Shown: positions 26,192 to 35,943 of the stretch, piece after piece
How the letters are laid out: the number at the start of each line of letters is the position of its first letter
Position numbering within the stretch: the first letter of the stretch is position 1
Source of the DNA: Gemella cuniculi DSM 15828
Lineage (GTDB): Bacteria; Bacillota; Bacilli; Staphylococcales; Gemellaceae
Direction: 5' to 3'
Assembly (NCBI RefSeq): GCF_000425665.1
Contig: NZ_AUDW01000011.1
Coordinates: forward strand, 1 to 64,000
Length of the DNA stretch: 64,000 bases
Program-made: the position numbers and the translations under genes
Notes under the pieces: generated by a model
Databases searched by the model: none
Told to the model about the DNA's origin: nothing
What the model saw: only the letters and a program-made list of their open reading frames with translations

Positions 26192-29100
26192 ATGAAAACA
26201 AAAAAAATATTAAAATCTAGCATGAGTGTCGCTTTCGCTATGACTATAGGGGCAGTTACTGCACAAGCTTGGCCAACTACTTCCAATGGACAAAATATCG
26301 CTAAAGCTGACTTTGGGGATCAAGCTGCTAGCGAACAGACAAAAGCAGAGTTAAGATCAATTATCGATAAGGTATTCAATGATAAAAACTTAACAAACAG
26401 ATACTTAGGGACATCTTATTTACATAAAACATCCAAATTCCCTTATTATCACGTTAGTTTTGAAAACCATTCTATACCAGACGATGTTATTGACACAACT
26501 CCTTGGTATAATATGTGGAGTGAAGCAGCAGCTGCAAAAGTAAAATTAGATGCCAACTCTTATACAGAAAAAACTGCACGAAATGCAATAAATACTTTAA
26601 ACTATTATTCACAACTTTATAATTTTGAAGTAGGGAGATCTTTAAAAAAAGATGGTTTCTATACAACTTCTAATTTCACTACACCAACTATGGTAAGAAG
26701 TGGCGGCGATGGCCATCAAGACTTTTATAAAAAAGCAGTTGGAGAGCCAAAAGAAGAAATTAAAGAATTATTCAAAGATAAATTAGTTGGCATTTACAAA
26801 CAAGGTCAAGATATTGAAGTTAATTTAGTTGCAAATTCTGATAAAATTAGTAAAATCACTTCATTTACAGTAAATAATATTTCTGGGATAACACCTAAGG
26901 TTAATTTAGGTCCATCTTCTCAAAATCAAACACAAGTTGCATTTAATGTTCCAGGTGAACTAAAAGCTGAGCAGTTAGTCGTTACAAACATGACATACCT
27001 TGACAAAAATGGTAACAAAAAGGAAACTGGTCCTTTCGCATTAGATATTGACTACTCAAAACTTGTACCTAAACCAGATAAAGATGGCAATGGCATTCCG
27101 AATTATAGAAAAAATTTGGAAGAAAAAATTCAAAAATGGATTAATCGAGGTAGACAAGTAAACGAGTGGCTACTTACTAAAGAGAATACCCTTGATACAC
27201 TTTCTGATTTTTCACAAAGAGCAAAAGTTAGTGAAGCTGTTACAAAATTAGAAGAGTTAAAACGAAATCCTGATGCAAGTTATGATAAACTTTATGAACT
27301 TACTCCTCCTATTCATGAAGCAGAAAATATTGCCACATTAAGAGAAATTTTAGATATAAAAGTGGCGAAATTCTTAGAATCATTTAACCTTTATTCTCCA
27401 GATATTTACACTGAAGAAAGTATTAGGAAATTTAAAGAGTATATTCAAAGTATTCCAAAATTAAAAAATGGAAAAAATCTAAGAGAACTTGTCCAACTTA
27501 TTAAAGAATTTGATAATGCAAATGTTACATATTTAAAATATAATACTAGTGCTTTGGAAAGATTAATAAAAATAGGTGACACAAAAATAGAAAGTGAATA
27601 TACACCTCTTACTTGGGAAAAATTTTCTACAGCACTTAGACACGCCAAAGATTGGATTAAACAAAACAAAGAATATCATCCTCAAATTAACGATACTCCT
27701 GAGCTTGTTAAACAGCTACGTGATAGCATTAATAATTTGATAAAAACAAATGGTGATAAAGGAGAACAAGTTCCTGCTGATAAATCAAATAAAAAAGAAG
27801 AAAATTCCAAAGCATATAATATTAGTGGAAAATTAGTTGACCGTGGTACTACTAATCCATTAAGTTCATATGGGGGTCAGCTTTCTGATTTAATACAAAA
27901 CATTAGTGTTGTTAATAAAGGAGATAAAAATGAGCTAACTATTACATTTAAAGTTATCCGAAATAATGCTGGTAACATCAGTAAGGCTGTTACTAAGTTC
28001 GATTATAATAAATCTGGTGTTCTTTCTACTCCTGAAATATTAGAAAAAGAACAAGGTAATATTAATTCAACTTCTTTTACATACTATAAAAAAGTGAAAC
28101 TATTAGTTGATAAAGATAAAAAAGATATTGCTGTAGATTTGGAAATTGCTGACGAATATAGTCTTGCTAATAATAAATCTTCATTTACTAGTGATCTTCT
28201 CCTTGACTACAATAATAAATCTGAAAGTGAAACTAAAAAAGATCCACTAAAAGAACAATTGAAAAAACGACTTAACTATATAGAATCTAAACAAATAAAA
28301 GAAAATTATAAAAATATTCCAGACAACCTAAAAACAAACCTTAACCAATTAACTACAAAAGCTAATACCCTGCTTTCTAAAGATAATCTAGAAAAAGATG
28401 AAGTAGAAAAGCTTACTAATCAATTGTTAGAGGAATCAAGTAAACTTGATGCACTTTCTAATTTATACCAAGCACTTCAAGCTGCTAAAGATACTTATGA
28501 AAACTTCTGGAAAAACAACACCGACTATACTAAAGAAAGTAAAATCGATGTGAAATCTAGATTAGATAAACTTGAAGATAAAATTAAAAAACTTGATAAT
28601 AGCGATATTGAAGGAACTAAAGAAGCATCTACTGATGAACATGGAATAACTAAAGAAATTATAGTTTATAAAACTATAGATCAATTAACCGGTCAACTTC
28701 AAGGACTTAGTGATTACCTAAGAATAGATACAACAAAACTTGAAGCGGAGGTTAAAAAAGCAGAGAAAAAACTTGCCGAAGGAAGTAATAATGAAGAGGC
28801 TAAGCTACGACTTCAAAAACTTATTGATAAAATAAAGAAATATATTGAACATACTAAACTTACTCCTGATTCTCATGGAACTGATGACCAAGTCAATACT
28901 AATCTTACTGACTATTATACAGAGCAGTTAAACTTTGCCATTAAGGATTTGTCTAAAGTACCTCCTAAAGAGGATAAAGTGATTAGTAAGGAAGATTTAC
29001 AAAATAAAATAAAAGAAGCAGAAGCTATTACTATCGGAAATAAAACTGAGGAAGCATTCTATGCACTAAAAAACGAAATGGCAGAAGCCAGAAAAATCGC

Positions 29101-31393
29101 TAATAAAGATAATGCTGGTGCCGAAGAAATAAAAAAAGCATTTGAAAAATTAAGTGCTGCTATAGAAACCTTTAATAAATCAAAAGATAGAGAGGATAAT
29201 TCTCAAACACCTCCTACTCCCAAACCAAGTCCAGATGAAAAACCTAATGAGCCAGATAACAATCGCCCCGAAGACAATAGAGTAAAAATAGGAGCAGAAT
29301 TGAAAAAAATAAATTCCGATCAACTTTCTATAGCAAATTCCGTACTTAAAGATGCTTATTACATTACAGAAAATGGTAAAAGCTATATCGAACTTTCTCT
29401 TCAACCTATGTACAATAATAACAAACCTGTTGCTGTATTAAGTAAACTAACTACCTTTGACGGTAATACTGAAGTAGAAAACGTAGAAGTATTAAGCAAA
29501 AGTAATGTAGATATTACATATGATGGACAAACAAAAACTTACGAATATCCTACTAAAGTTAGAATTCCAGTAACTGGAAAACCTAACACCATGAAAGTTA
29601 ATACTTATGCAAGTAGCACTATTTTTGGTAATAATGCACACTCAAATGCTGCAATTCTATCATTATCTTATCCGAATAATGAAGATAATCAAAATAATGT
29701 AGACAAAGAAGAACTTCAAAAACTATTTAAAGCTACAACTAGTAAGTATTATGAAAGTTGGACTAGAATATTTGAGTCGGCTAGAATACCGAAAGATATG
29801 ACCATTGTGAATAAATTTAACGAAAAAGTTAACGTAGCACAGAGTGTTTTAAAAAATAATAATGCTACAGAAAAAGAAATTACCACTGCATTCAATGAAC
29901 TTCGCAGCATTCAACTGCAATATGATTTATTAATAAGACTTAGAACTGCTAATGCAGAAGCTGAAGCCAACTTCAAGAGTGACAAAAAAGGAAACAATTA
30001 TAGTAAAGAAAGCCTAAATAGAGTAGAAAAATATTTACAAGAAAAAATTGATAGATTAGAAGAACTCGTACACAATAATCCAAAATCTTCTGAAATAGAA
30101 AAATTATTTGAAGACGTTCAAAATTACTACACTTTACTTAGATATAACACCTCTGCATTAGAAGATGCCGTTAAAATCGCTAATGACAGATTAAAAGCTA
30201 ATAACCTTACGGATGCACAAAAAGAACCAGTTAAAAAAGCTATCGAGGCAACTAATGAATTTATCGAAAAAGCAAAAACAACTAGGAATATAACAGATAA
30301 ACGAAAAGAGTTATTAGAATCATTAAATAATGCAGTTAAAGGCTTACCATCAGCTAATACTCCTAATCCAAAAAATCCAAATACACCAAAAAAACCTGAA
30401 AATCCTTCAGAAAAAGATAAAGCATTAGAGTCAGCTAAATTAGATTTATACATACCACTTCAAGCTGCTGACATTTTAATTGCTGATGATAGTAAAAATC
30501 CTAAAATCAATCAAAAAGCATTAAACAAATTTAAAACAGCTGTAAAAAAAGCTAAAGAAACATATGAACATTCAAAATCTATTGAGGAAATAAAAAAAGC
30601 TATTGTAGAACTTGGAACTGCCTTAACAGAATATCAAAATAACAAAAACAATTCTAATGATACTGACAAGCAAACACCTCCAAAGGATGATAATCAAAAC
30701 AAACCTGGAAACAATAATAATGACAAACCAATAGCACAACAAATTTTTGAAGATTTGAAAAATGGTGTTAAAGTTGAATTCCAAACCAAAACACCTGCTG
30801 CTAAACTTGAAACCACAGAAGTAAAAGACAACAATCTTATCAAGGATATCTTAGATAAGTTAGAATTACCTTCAACCAATAAAGTCAGAGTTTTAGATCT
30901 TAAACTTGTTGATAAAAATAATAAAGTTGTTAATTCAAATGCAAAACGTACTGTTGCAATAGTTCTTCAATCTGATGAAAAAGATGTTTCTGTTTATCAC
31001 ATAAAAGAAACCGGTGAGTTAGAACTTATAAATTCCAAAGTAGAAGGAAATGTTTTAAAATTTGAAATAAATCATTTTAGTAAATTTGCCATTGTTTCTA
31101 ATAGTAAAATTAAAAAACAAAAAACTCCTTCTGAGAAAAATCCAGAAAATAGTAACAAAGGAAAACAAAATTCTTCTCAAGGAAAATCTCAGGATGAAAC
31201 AGCTCGAACTCATCAAACACAAACACCAGGAAATTCATTAGCAAGTATTCAAAATAATAAAACGTCTAATGATGTTACTTCACAAAAAATATTAAGCAAA
31301 ACTGGTTTGCAAAATTACAATACAGCTATTGCTGGTGCATTTGTTCTTGCTTTAAGCGGCTTGCTTCTGCTAACAAGAAAAAATAAACGTTAA
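26192..31393 (+). CDS. Large wall-anchored surface protein with NEAT-like and FIVAR-like modules
   Basis: 1733 residues. Signal peptide MKTKKILKSSMSVAFAMTIGAVTAQA. Then an N-terminal unique region (to about 200), three beta-rich modules at about 205-295, 542-680 and 1027-1185; the last (SIANSVLKDAYYITENGKSYIELSLQPM ... EVLSKS) reads like a NEAT domain, which in other cocci binds heme or hemoglobin. Between them lie helical FIVAR-like repeats and Pro-rich linkers (about 1005-1026, 1387-1410, 1493-1513). Residues 1511-1640 are a C-terminal module ending in NHFSKFAIVSN. The C-terminus has a sorting signal with LSKTG at 1701-1705, a hydrophobic stretch and the tail TRKNKR. Heme binding is inferred, not shown. 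Confidence 0.8.
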   Translation: MKTKKILKSSMSVAFAMTIGAVTAQAWPTTSNGQNIAKADFGDQAASEQTKAELRSIIDKVFNDKNLTNRYLGTSYLHKTSKFPYYHVSFENHSIPDDVIDTTPWYNMWSEAAAAKVKLDANSYTEKTARNAINTLNYYSQLYNFEVGRSLKKDGFYTTSNFTTPTMVRSGGDGHQDFYKKAVGEPKEEIKELFKDKLVGIYKQGQDIEVNLVANSDKISKITSFTVNNISGITPKVNLGPSSQNQTQVAFNVPGELKAEQLVVTNMTYLDKNGNKKETGPFALDIDYSKLVPKPDKDGNGIPNYRKNLEEKIQKWINRGRQVNEWLLTKENTLDTLSDFSQRAKVSEAVTKLEELKRNPDASYDKLYELTPPIHEAENIATLREILDIKVAKFLESFNLYSPDIYTEESIRKFKEYIQSIPKLKNGKNLRELVQLIKEFDNANVTYLKYNTSALERLIKIGDTKIESEYTPLTWEKFSTALRHAKDWIKQNKEYHPQINDTPELVKQLRDSINNLIKTNGDKGEQVPADKSNKKEENSKAYNISGKLVDRGTTNPLSSYGGQLSDLIQNISVVNKGDKNELTITFKVIRNNAGNISKAVTKFDYNKSGVLSTPEILEKEQGNINSTSFTYYKKVKLLVDKDKKDIAVDLEIADEYSLANNKSSFTSDLLLDYNNKSESETKKDPLKEQLKKRLNYIESKQIKENYKNIPDNLKTNLNQLTTKANTLLSKDNLEKDEVEKLTNQLLEESSKLDALSNLYQALQAAKDTYENFWKNNTDYTKESKIDVKSRLDKLEDKIKKLDNSDIEGTKEASTDEHGITKEIIVYKTIDQLTGQLQGLSDYLRIDTTKLEAEVKKAEKKLAEGSNNEEAKLRLQKLIDKIKKYIEHTKLTPDSHGTDDQVNTNLTDYYTEQLNFAIKDLSKVPPKEDKVISKEDLQNKIKEAEAITIGNKTEEAFYALKNEMAEARKIANKDNAGAEEIKKAFEKLSAAIETFNKSKDREDNSQTPPTPKPSPDEKPNEPDNNRPEDNRVKIGAELKKINSDQLSIANSVLKDAYYITENGKSYIELSLQPMYNNNKPVAVLSKLTTFDGNTEVENVEVLSKSNVDITYDGQTKTYEYPTKVRIPVTGKPNTMKVNTYASSTIFGNNAHSNAAILSLSYPNNEDNQNNVDKEELQKLFKATTSKYYESWTRIFESARIPKDMTIVNKFNEKVNVAQSVLKNNNATEKEITTAFNELRSIQLQYDLLIRLRTANAEAEANFKSDKKGNNYSKESLNRVEKYLQEKIDRLEELVHNNPKSSEIEKLFEDVQNYYTLLRYNTSALEDAVKIANDRLKANNLTDAQKEPVKKAIEATNEFIEKAKTTRNITDKRKELLESLNNAVKGLPSANTPNPKNPNTPKKPENPSEKDKALESAKLDLYIPLQAADILIADDSKNPKINQKALNKFKTAVKKAKETYEHSKSIEEIKKAIVELGTALTEYQNNKNNSNDTDKQTPPKDDNQNKPGNNNNDKPIAQQIFEDLKNGVKVEFQTKTPAAKLETTEVKDNNLIKDILDKLELPSTNKVRVLDLKLVDKNNKVVNSNAKRTVAIVLQSDEKDVSVYHIKETGELELINSKVEGNVLKFEINHFSKFAIVSNSKIKKQKTPSEKNPENSNKGKQNSSQGKSQDETARTHQTQTPGNSLASIQNNKTSNDVTSQKILSKTGLQNYNTAIAGAFVLALSGLLLLTRKNKR

Positions 31394-31488
31394 TTTCTAA
31401 TTAAATTAAACATTTATTAATACATCTTGGCACTATAATATTATTTAGTTCACGATGTAGCAAAAAATTCTAAAATTTCAAACTCACA

Positions 31489-31522
31489 CAGGATTAAAGA
31501 AAATTTAAATTCTTTAATCCTG
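31489..31522 (+). terminator. Terminator of the surface-protein gene
   Basis: Perfect 13-bp stem 31489-31501 / 31510-31522 with an 8-base loop and T-rich tail. Confidence 0.8.
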
Positions 31523-31617
31523 TTTATGTACTTATAAAATAATGTATTTTTTTACTAACTTTAAAAAAATATCATTAATATTTTTATTTATTACACCTGC
31601 GTTTAGAGTGTAAACAG

Positions 31618-31646
31618 TTGAATTTTTTTCTATTTTAAGGTAGAAT
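31618..31646 (+). promoter_or_regulatory. Promoter of murC
   Basis: TTGAAT (31618-31623), 17-bp spacer, TAGAAT (31641-31646). Just upstream an inverted repeat TTACAC - 11 bases - GTGTAA (31591-31613) could be a regulator site. Confidence 0.6.
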
Positions 31647-31727
31647 TGTAGTGCTTATAAAAATTTTTAAAAGTCAATTTTTTATTAATTTTTTATTTGA
31701 ATCAACGAAATTTTTAGGAGAATAATA

Positions 31728-33041
31728 ATGAGTAATTATCATTTTATAGGTATTAAGGGATCTGGAATGAGCTCTCTTGCTCAAATAGTTTATGACATGG
31801 GACATGTTGTCCAAGGTTCTGATGAAACTACCTACTTTTTTACACAAGAAAAATTAGATCAAAGAAATATTCCTATTTTTTACTACAGTGCAGAAAATAT
31901 TAAAGAAGGATACGAAATTATTTTGGGAAATGCCTTTGATGAAACACATGTTGAATGCATTCGTGCCAAAGAACTAGGTTTAAAAATTTATACATACGCA
32001 CAATTTCTAGGGAAACTTTTAAGTGATACACCATCTATCGCTGTTACTGGTGCACATGGAAAAACTACAACAACCACAATGGTTAGTAATATTTTCAAAC
32101 ATAATTTTGTTACATCATTCCTTATTGGTGATGGAACAGGTCATGGAGAAAAAAATTCTGATTATGTTATTGCCGAAGCATGCGAGTATTATCGTCACTT
32201 TTTAGCATACCATCCCGACTATGCAATCGTAACAAATATTGATTTTGATCACCCTGACTATTTTAATGATGAAAATGATATGTTTGATGCATTTCAAAGT
32301 TTTGTAAATCAAGTTAAAGACACGGTAGTTGTTTGTGGGGATGATCGACTTGCATCTAAATTAAAACCTACAACCGCTAAAGTAATTACTTACGGTTTTA
32401 ACGATGGAAATTATTACCAAATAAAAAACTTAACTACTTCTTCTGAATATAGCACTTTTGATATCTATAAAGATTCAAAATACTTTGCAACATTTAAAAT
32501 GGCAATTTTTGGACTTCATGATATAGCAAACGCCACTTCAGCAATCGCTATTGCCGATATTAATAATATAAATATAGAAGAAATTCAAAAATCTCTTGAT
32601 TTATATAAACCTGCTGAAAGAAGATTTAGTGAACATAAAATAGATGATAATGTAGTAGTAGATGATTATGCACACCATCCTAGTGAAATAAAAGCAACAA
32701 TTAATAGTGCACGTAGGAAATATCCTGACAAGCAAATAGTCGCTATTTTTCAACCACATACTTACAGTAGAACAGCAAAATTCTTGAATGAATTTTCTGA
32801 AAGTTTGTTAACTGCCGATAAAGTATTCCTTTCTCCTATTTTTTCTTCTGTTCGCGAAAAAGAGAAAATTGTTGGAATTGAAGATTTACAAAAAGTAACC
32901 CCTAATTCAGATATTATTCGTGGTGAAGAAGATTTTGATAAACTTAATTTTAATAATAGCGTTTATTTATTCATGGGTGCTGGCAATATTAATAAAATTT
33001 GTCATAAGTTTTTAGAAAAAAAATCAACCAAACAGTTGTAA
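31728..33041 (+). CDS. murC: UDP-N-acetylmuramate--L-alanine ligase
   Basis: 437 residues, typical. Adds L-Ala to UDP-MurNAc with ATP, the first amino-acid step in peptidoglycan precursor synthesis. Seen: N-terminal UDP-binding fold YHFIGIKGSGMSSLAQI, ATP loop TGAHGKTTTTTMVS (about residues 105-118), metal/substrate region EACEYYRHFL, and the C-terminal domain VDDYAHHPSEIKATI. Followed 52 bases later by a YtxG-like gene, the same neighbour as in Bacillus. Confidence 0.97.
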   Translation: MSNYHFIGIKGSGMSSLAQIVYDMGHVVQGSDETTYFFTQEKLDQRNIPIFYYSAENIKEGYEIILGNAFDETHVECIRAKELGLKIYTYAQFLGKLLSDTPSIAVTGAHGKTTTTTMVSNIFKHNFVTSFLIGDGTGHGEKNSDYVIAEACEYYRHFLAYHPDYAIVTNIDFDHPDYFNDENDMFDAFQSFVNQVKDTVVVCGDDRLASKLKPTTAKVITYGFNDGNYYQIKNLTTSSEYSTFDIYKDSKYFATFKMAIFGLHDIANATSAIAIADINNINIEEIQKSLDLYKPAERRFSEHKIDDNVVVDDYAHHPSEIKATINSARRKYPDKQIVAIFQPHTYSRTAKFLNEFSESLLTADKVFLSPIFSSVREKEKIVGIEDLQKVTPNSDIIRGEEDFDKLNFNNSVYLFMGAGNINKICHKFLEKKSTKQL

Positions 33042-33093
33042 TTAATTCTATCTTAAAATATAATTAATGTAGTAACTCAAGGAGGGAATGTAA

Positions 33094-33621
33094 ATGCTAG
33101 ATATTAATTGGCTTGTTTTAGCTTATGCTGGAATTTTTCTATCAGGGTTGGGTGTTCTTATTGTTTGCATTAGTGCAGCTAGAACTTTAGGTACTGTCAG
33201 AAAATCTGTTACATCTGCCACTGAATGTATTGAAGATGTTACTGATATGGCAGAAGAGGCACTAGACCTTGCAAAAGATTTAAACGAAACTATAAAAAAA
33301 GTTGAAGGACATCTTGAACCTATCATGGTTGAAACAAATATTCTGCTTCAAAATACGAATATTCTCGCAGAAGATATTCAAGTAAAATCGGAAAAATTAG
33401 ATCCTTTATTTAATTCAGCAGAAGGCTTAGCAACATCTATCAATAATCTTCAAAGTTCAGTCGACAATATGAAAAATAATGTAACAGGTTTCAAAAAAAA
33501 TACTGACAAAAAAGTTGAAGATATGGCAGAAAAAGTTGAAGAAAATAAAGCAAAAGCTTCAAAACTTCTAAACAAATTTTTTAAAAAAGAGAATCAAAAA
33601 GATAAAGATAATCTAATATAA
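33094..33621 (+). CDS. DUF948 membrane-anchored coiled-coil protein (YtxG-like)
   Basis: 175 residues: one N-terminal membrane segment (about 7-30, LVLAYAGIFLSGLGVLIVCISAA), then a long polar, heptad-patterned region with many Asn/Lys/Glu. This is the DUF948/YtxG layout, seen after murC in many Bacilli. Function unknown; the anchor suggests that it acts at the membrane. AAGGAGGG precedes the ATG. Shares the murC transcript and ends in a strong terminator. Confidence 0.85.
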   Translation: MLDINWLVLAYAGIFLSGLGVLIVCISAARTLGTVRKSVTSATECIEDVTDMAEEALDLAKDLNETIKKVEGHLEPIMVETNILLQNTNILAEDIQVKSEKLDPLFNSAEGLATSINNLQSSVDNMKNNVTGFKKNTDKKVEDMAEKVEENKAKASKLLNKFFKKENQKDKDNLI

Positions 33622-33632
33622 AATTATTAATA

Positions 33633-33667
33633 AAACCCTACAGTAAAATAATTTACTGTAGGGTTTT
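33633..33667 (+). terminator. Terminator of murC-ytxG
   Basis: 16-bp stem with a tiny loop (AAAACCCTACAGTAAA and its complement) and a T run beyond 33667. Confidence 0.92.
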
Positions 33668-33699
33668 ATTTTTTAACATTGCATAATTTTACTAGCAAA

Positions 33700-34120
33700 T
33701 CAAATAGGTATAATTGTTATTTCATAAGATTACTTAAGTATATACAAAAAGAATCTAATATTTAAATCAATCCACTTAAAAATCATAATTCTATAAAAAG
33801 TGGTTTAAACTTGTTATCTCTTCTTATTTTCTTTCATCTTTCACCCTCTCCTTATTTTTTAACTATCTTATATTTTAAATAACAAAAGTGTTTTTATAAA
33901 AATTGGAAAAATTTAAAAATAATGCTAGCATGCATAAATATACTCAAGAATATATATTTAATAGTAAGGTATATTCACAATTGATTAAATTAATATCTAA
34001 TGACTTTGTTGCTCAAAGTACAGAAAGAAAAAAGCTTAACTTTTACTTAAAGTTTTATTAGTTAAAGACAAAGTACTAGGAGGAAATAAATAATTATAAT
34101 ATTTTTTATAAAAAAGTATG
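33700..34120. other. Spacer with a nested inverted repeat and an unused ribosome binding site
   Basis: Of this 420-base gap most is featureless AT-rich DNA. At 34013-34073 the arms ACTTTGT/ACAAAGT enclose TTAACT/AGTTAA, and AGGAGG follows at 34078-34083 without an ATG, GTG or TTG at a usable distance. No protein gene can be supported. Confidence 0.35.
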
Positions 34121-34127
34121 CATATCA

Positions 34128-34156
34128 TTTGCATTTTATATTGATTTTTTATAATA
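34128..34156 (+). promoter_or_regulatory. Promoter of mscL
   Basis: TTGCAT (34128-34133), 17-bp spacer, TAATAT (34151-34156), followed by a short leader and AAAGGAG. Confidence 0.6.
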
Positions 34157-34202
34157 TATGTAGGGATGTAATTTTAATTTTTTATAAAGGAGAAAAAATA
34201 TT

Positions 34203-34580
34203 ATGTTAAATGAATTCAAAAAATTTGCCTTTAAAGGTAACGTATTAGATCTTGCTATTGGGGTAATTATGGGGGCAGCTTTTGGAAAAATCGTTAGTTC
34301 ATTAGTAACTGACATTATGATGCCACTTATCGCCCTTCTTTTCCCAGCTAAACCTAATTTTAGTGATATCGCTTGGAATGGTATTAAATACGGTAACTTT
34401 ATCCAAATTATTATTGATTTCTTAATTACGGCTATCGCTATCTTTATATTTGTTAAAGGTATTAATAGTGCTAAAGACAAAATGTCTAAACAAGAAGAAA
34501 CTGAAGAAGCAGCTCCAGAAGTTGATTCTAAAGAAGAACTTCTTAAAGAAATCCGTGATTTATTAAAAGAAGGAAAATAA
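34203..34580 (+). CDS. mscL: Large-conductance mechanosensitive channel
   Basis: 125 residues, two membrane segments (about 18-42 and 68-90). The first has the pore-lining signature KGNVLDLAIGVIMGAAFGKIVSSLVTDIMMP; the cytoplasmic C-terminal helix is KEELLKEIRDLLKEGK. The homopentamer opens under membrane tension and releases solutes after hypo-osmotic shock. AAAGGAG precedes the ATG. Monocistronic. Confidence 0.97.
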   Translation: MLNEFKKFAFKGNVLDLAIGVIMGAAFGKIVSSLVTDIMMPLIALLFPAKPNFSDIAWNGIKYGNFIQIIIDFLITAIAIFIFVKGINSAKDKMSKQEETEEAAPEVDSKEELLKEIRDLLKEGK

Positions 34581-34626
34581 CACATAATAAAAGTAAGGTA
34601 GATGTCTTATCTTACTTCTATCCTAG

Positions 34627-34657
34627 AACCAAGTAAAAAAACTTTACTTGGTTTTTT
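34627..34657 (+). terminator. Terminator of mscL
   Basis: 11-bp stem AACCAAGTAAA / TTTACTTGGTT (34627-34637 / 34643-34653) then a T run. Confidence 0.9.
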
Positions 34658-34730
34658 ATTATTGTATTATACATGAAACTTACTTTCTTTTTCACTTAAA
34701 ATAACACTTTATAAAATTCGATTTTAAAAA

Positions 34731-34764
34731 AAGGGAAGAGTATAAAAATTTATACTCTTCCCTT
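34731..34764 (-). terminator. Terminator of the D-lactate dehydrogenase gene
   Basis: A near-perfect 15-bp stem built on AAGGGAAGAGTATAA, with an A run upstream that becomes a T run on the reverse strand. Confidence 0.85.
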
Positions 34765-34769
34765 TTACT

Positions 34770-35765
34770 TTAATTTACAATATTGTCTGATGCACCTGTT
34801 TTTATTACTTCTACTGCAGAATCTAAACCACCTTCTACTAAGTTTTGAATTGCAGTCTCTGTATAGAACGCTGTATGTGGTGTATAAATTACATCATCTC
34901 TATCTATTAATATTTGCAAAAGTTCATCATCAAATTCTTTTCCTTCAAAATTTTTAGGTACATACTTACTCTCATTTTCATAAACATCTAATCCTGCTCC
35001 TAATAGTTTTCCACTATCTAAAGCACGAAGTAAAGCACGAGTATCAACTAACATACCTCTTGCTGCATTCAGTAGTATAGAGTTATCTTTCATTTTTGAC
35101 AAAAATTCATCATTTACCATATGATTGTATTCTTTTATTGCTGGCATATGGATTGTGATTATATCTGATGAAGAAATAAGTTCATCTAAATTATCAACAT
35201 AAATTAAAACTTCTTTTGCCGCTTCATTCTGATAGATATCATAACCAATAACTTTAGCACCTAGTGCTTTAAATAATCTTGCTGCTTGAGTTCCTATTCT
35301 TCCAGTCCCGATTACCCCAACTGTTAAAGTTCTTAATTCTCGTGATAAAATCCCAGGATTCCAAGTAAAATTATGATTTTCAATACTTCTTTGAATTTTA
35401 TTAGTATTTCTACTAATACGAAGTGCTGATGTTAATACATGTTCAGCTATTGCATTAGGAGAATACGATGGAACATTAGTCATTTTAATATCTAATTTTT
35501 TCATCAACTCTAAATCGTAAATATCAAATCCTGCTGAACGAGTTGCAAAAACTTTTATACCTTGCCCCTTAGCATATTCATATACTTCACTTTCAAAAGG
35601 CTTATTCTGGGCAAGAACTACTCCATCTTTTCCTTCTAATAAATGCTTGTTAGAAATATTTAGTTCTTCTGAATAAGCATCCACATCAATTTCAGGATGA
35701 TTTGCTATCCAGTTTTTTAACGCACTCTTTTCATCTTCTCTTAAATTAAATACTACTAATTTCAT
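34770..35765 (-). CDS. ldhD: D-lactate dehydrogenase (D-2-hydroxyacid dehydrogenase family)
   Basis: 331 residues, as in lactic acid bacteria. Reduces pyruvate to D-lactate with NADH. Seen: NAD-binding VGVIGTGRIGTQAARLFKALG (about 148-168), and the catalytic residues Arg in NAARGMLVD, Glu in DVYENE and His in YTPHTAFYT. The length and the SAGFDIYDLELM and FTWNPGILSREL segments fit D-LDH better than other family members such as VanH, though close relatives acting on branched 2-oxo acids cannot be excluded. Monocistronic. Confidence 0.9.
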   Translation of the reverse strand: MKLVVFNLREDEKSALKNWIANHPEIDVDAYSEELNISNKHLLEGKDGVVLAQNKPFESEVYEYAKGQGIKVFATRSAGFDIYDLELMKKLDIKMTNVPSYSPNAIAEHVLTSALRISRNTNKIQRSIENHNFTWNPGILSRELRTLTVGVIGTGRIGTQAARLFKALGAKVIGYDIYQNEAAKEVLIYVDNLDELISSSDIITIHMPAIKEYNHMVNDEFLSKMKDNSILLNAARGMLVDTRALLRALDSGKLLGAGLDVYENESKYVPKNFEGKEFDDELLQILIDRDDVIYTPHTAFYTETAIQNLVEGGLDSAVEVIKTGASDNIVN

Positions 35766-35943
35766 ATTAATATCCTCCTAACTATGTAGAACTATTACAA
35801 AACTTAGCTCTCTCGCAATTTTTTGTTTTATTATCTTCATAATTCAATTTTATCACAAAAAATAAAACTCGCAACCTTTTTTAATATTTTTAAATTATAT
35901 TAAAAAATTTCTTGTTTTTTTATCTACTTTCTTATTGAATTCT

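Noticed and set aside
34013-34055. Leader peptide upstream of mscL (short ATG frame)
   Set aside because: The frame has no ribosome binding site, and there is no terminator between it and mscL.
34136-34585. 149-residue reverse-strand frame opposite mscL
   Set aside because: mscL is unmistakable on the plus strand and has its own ribosome binding site; the reverse frame has neither.
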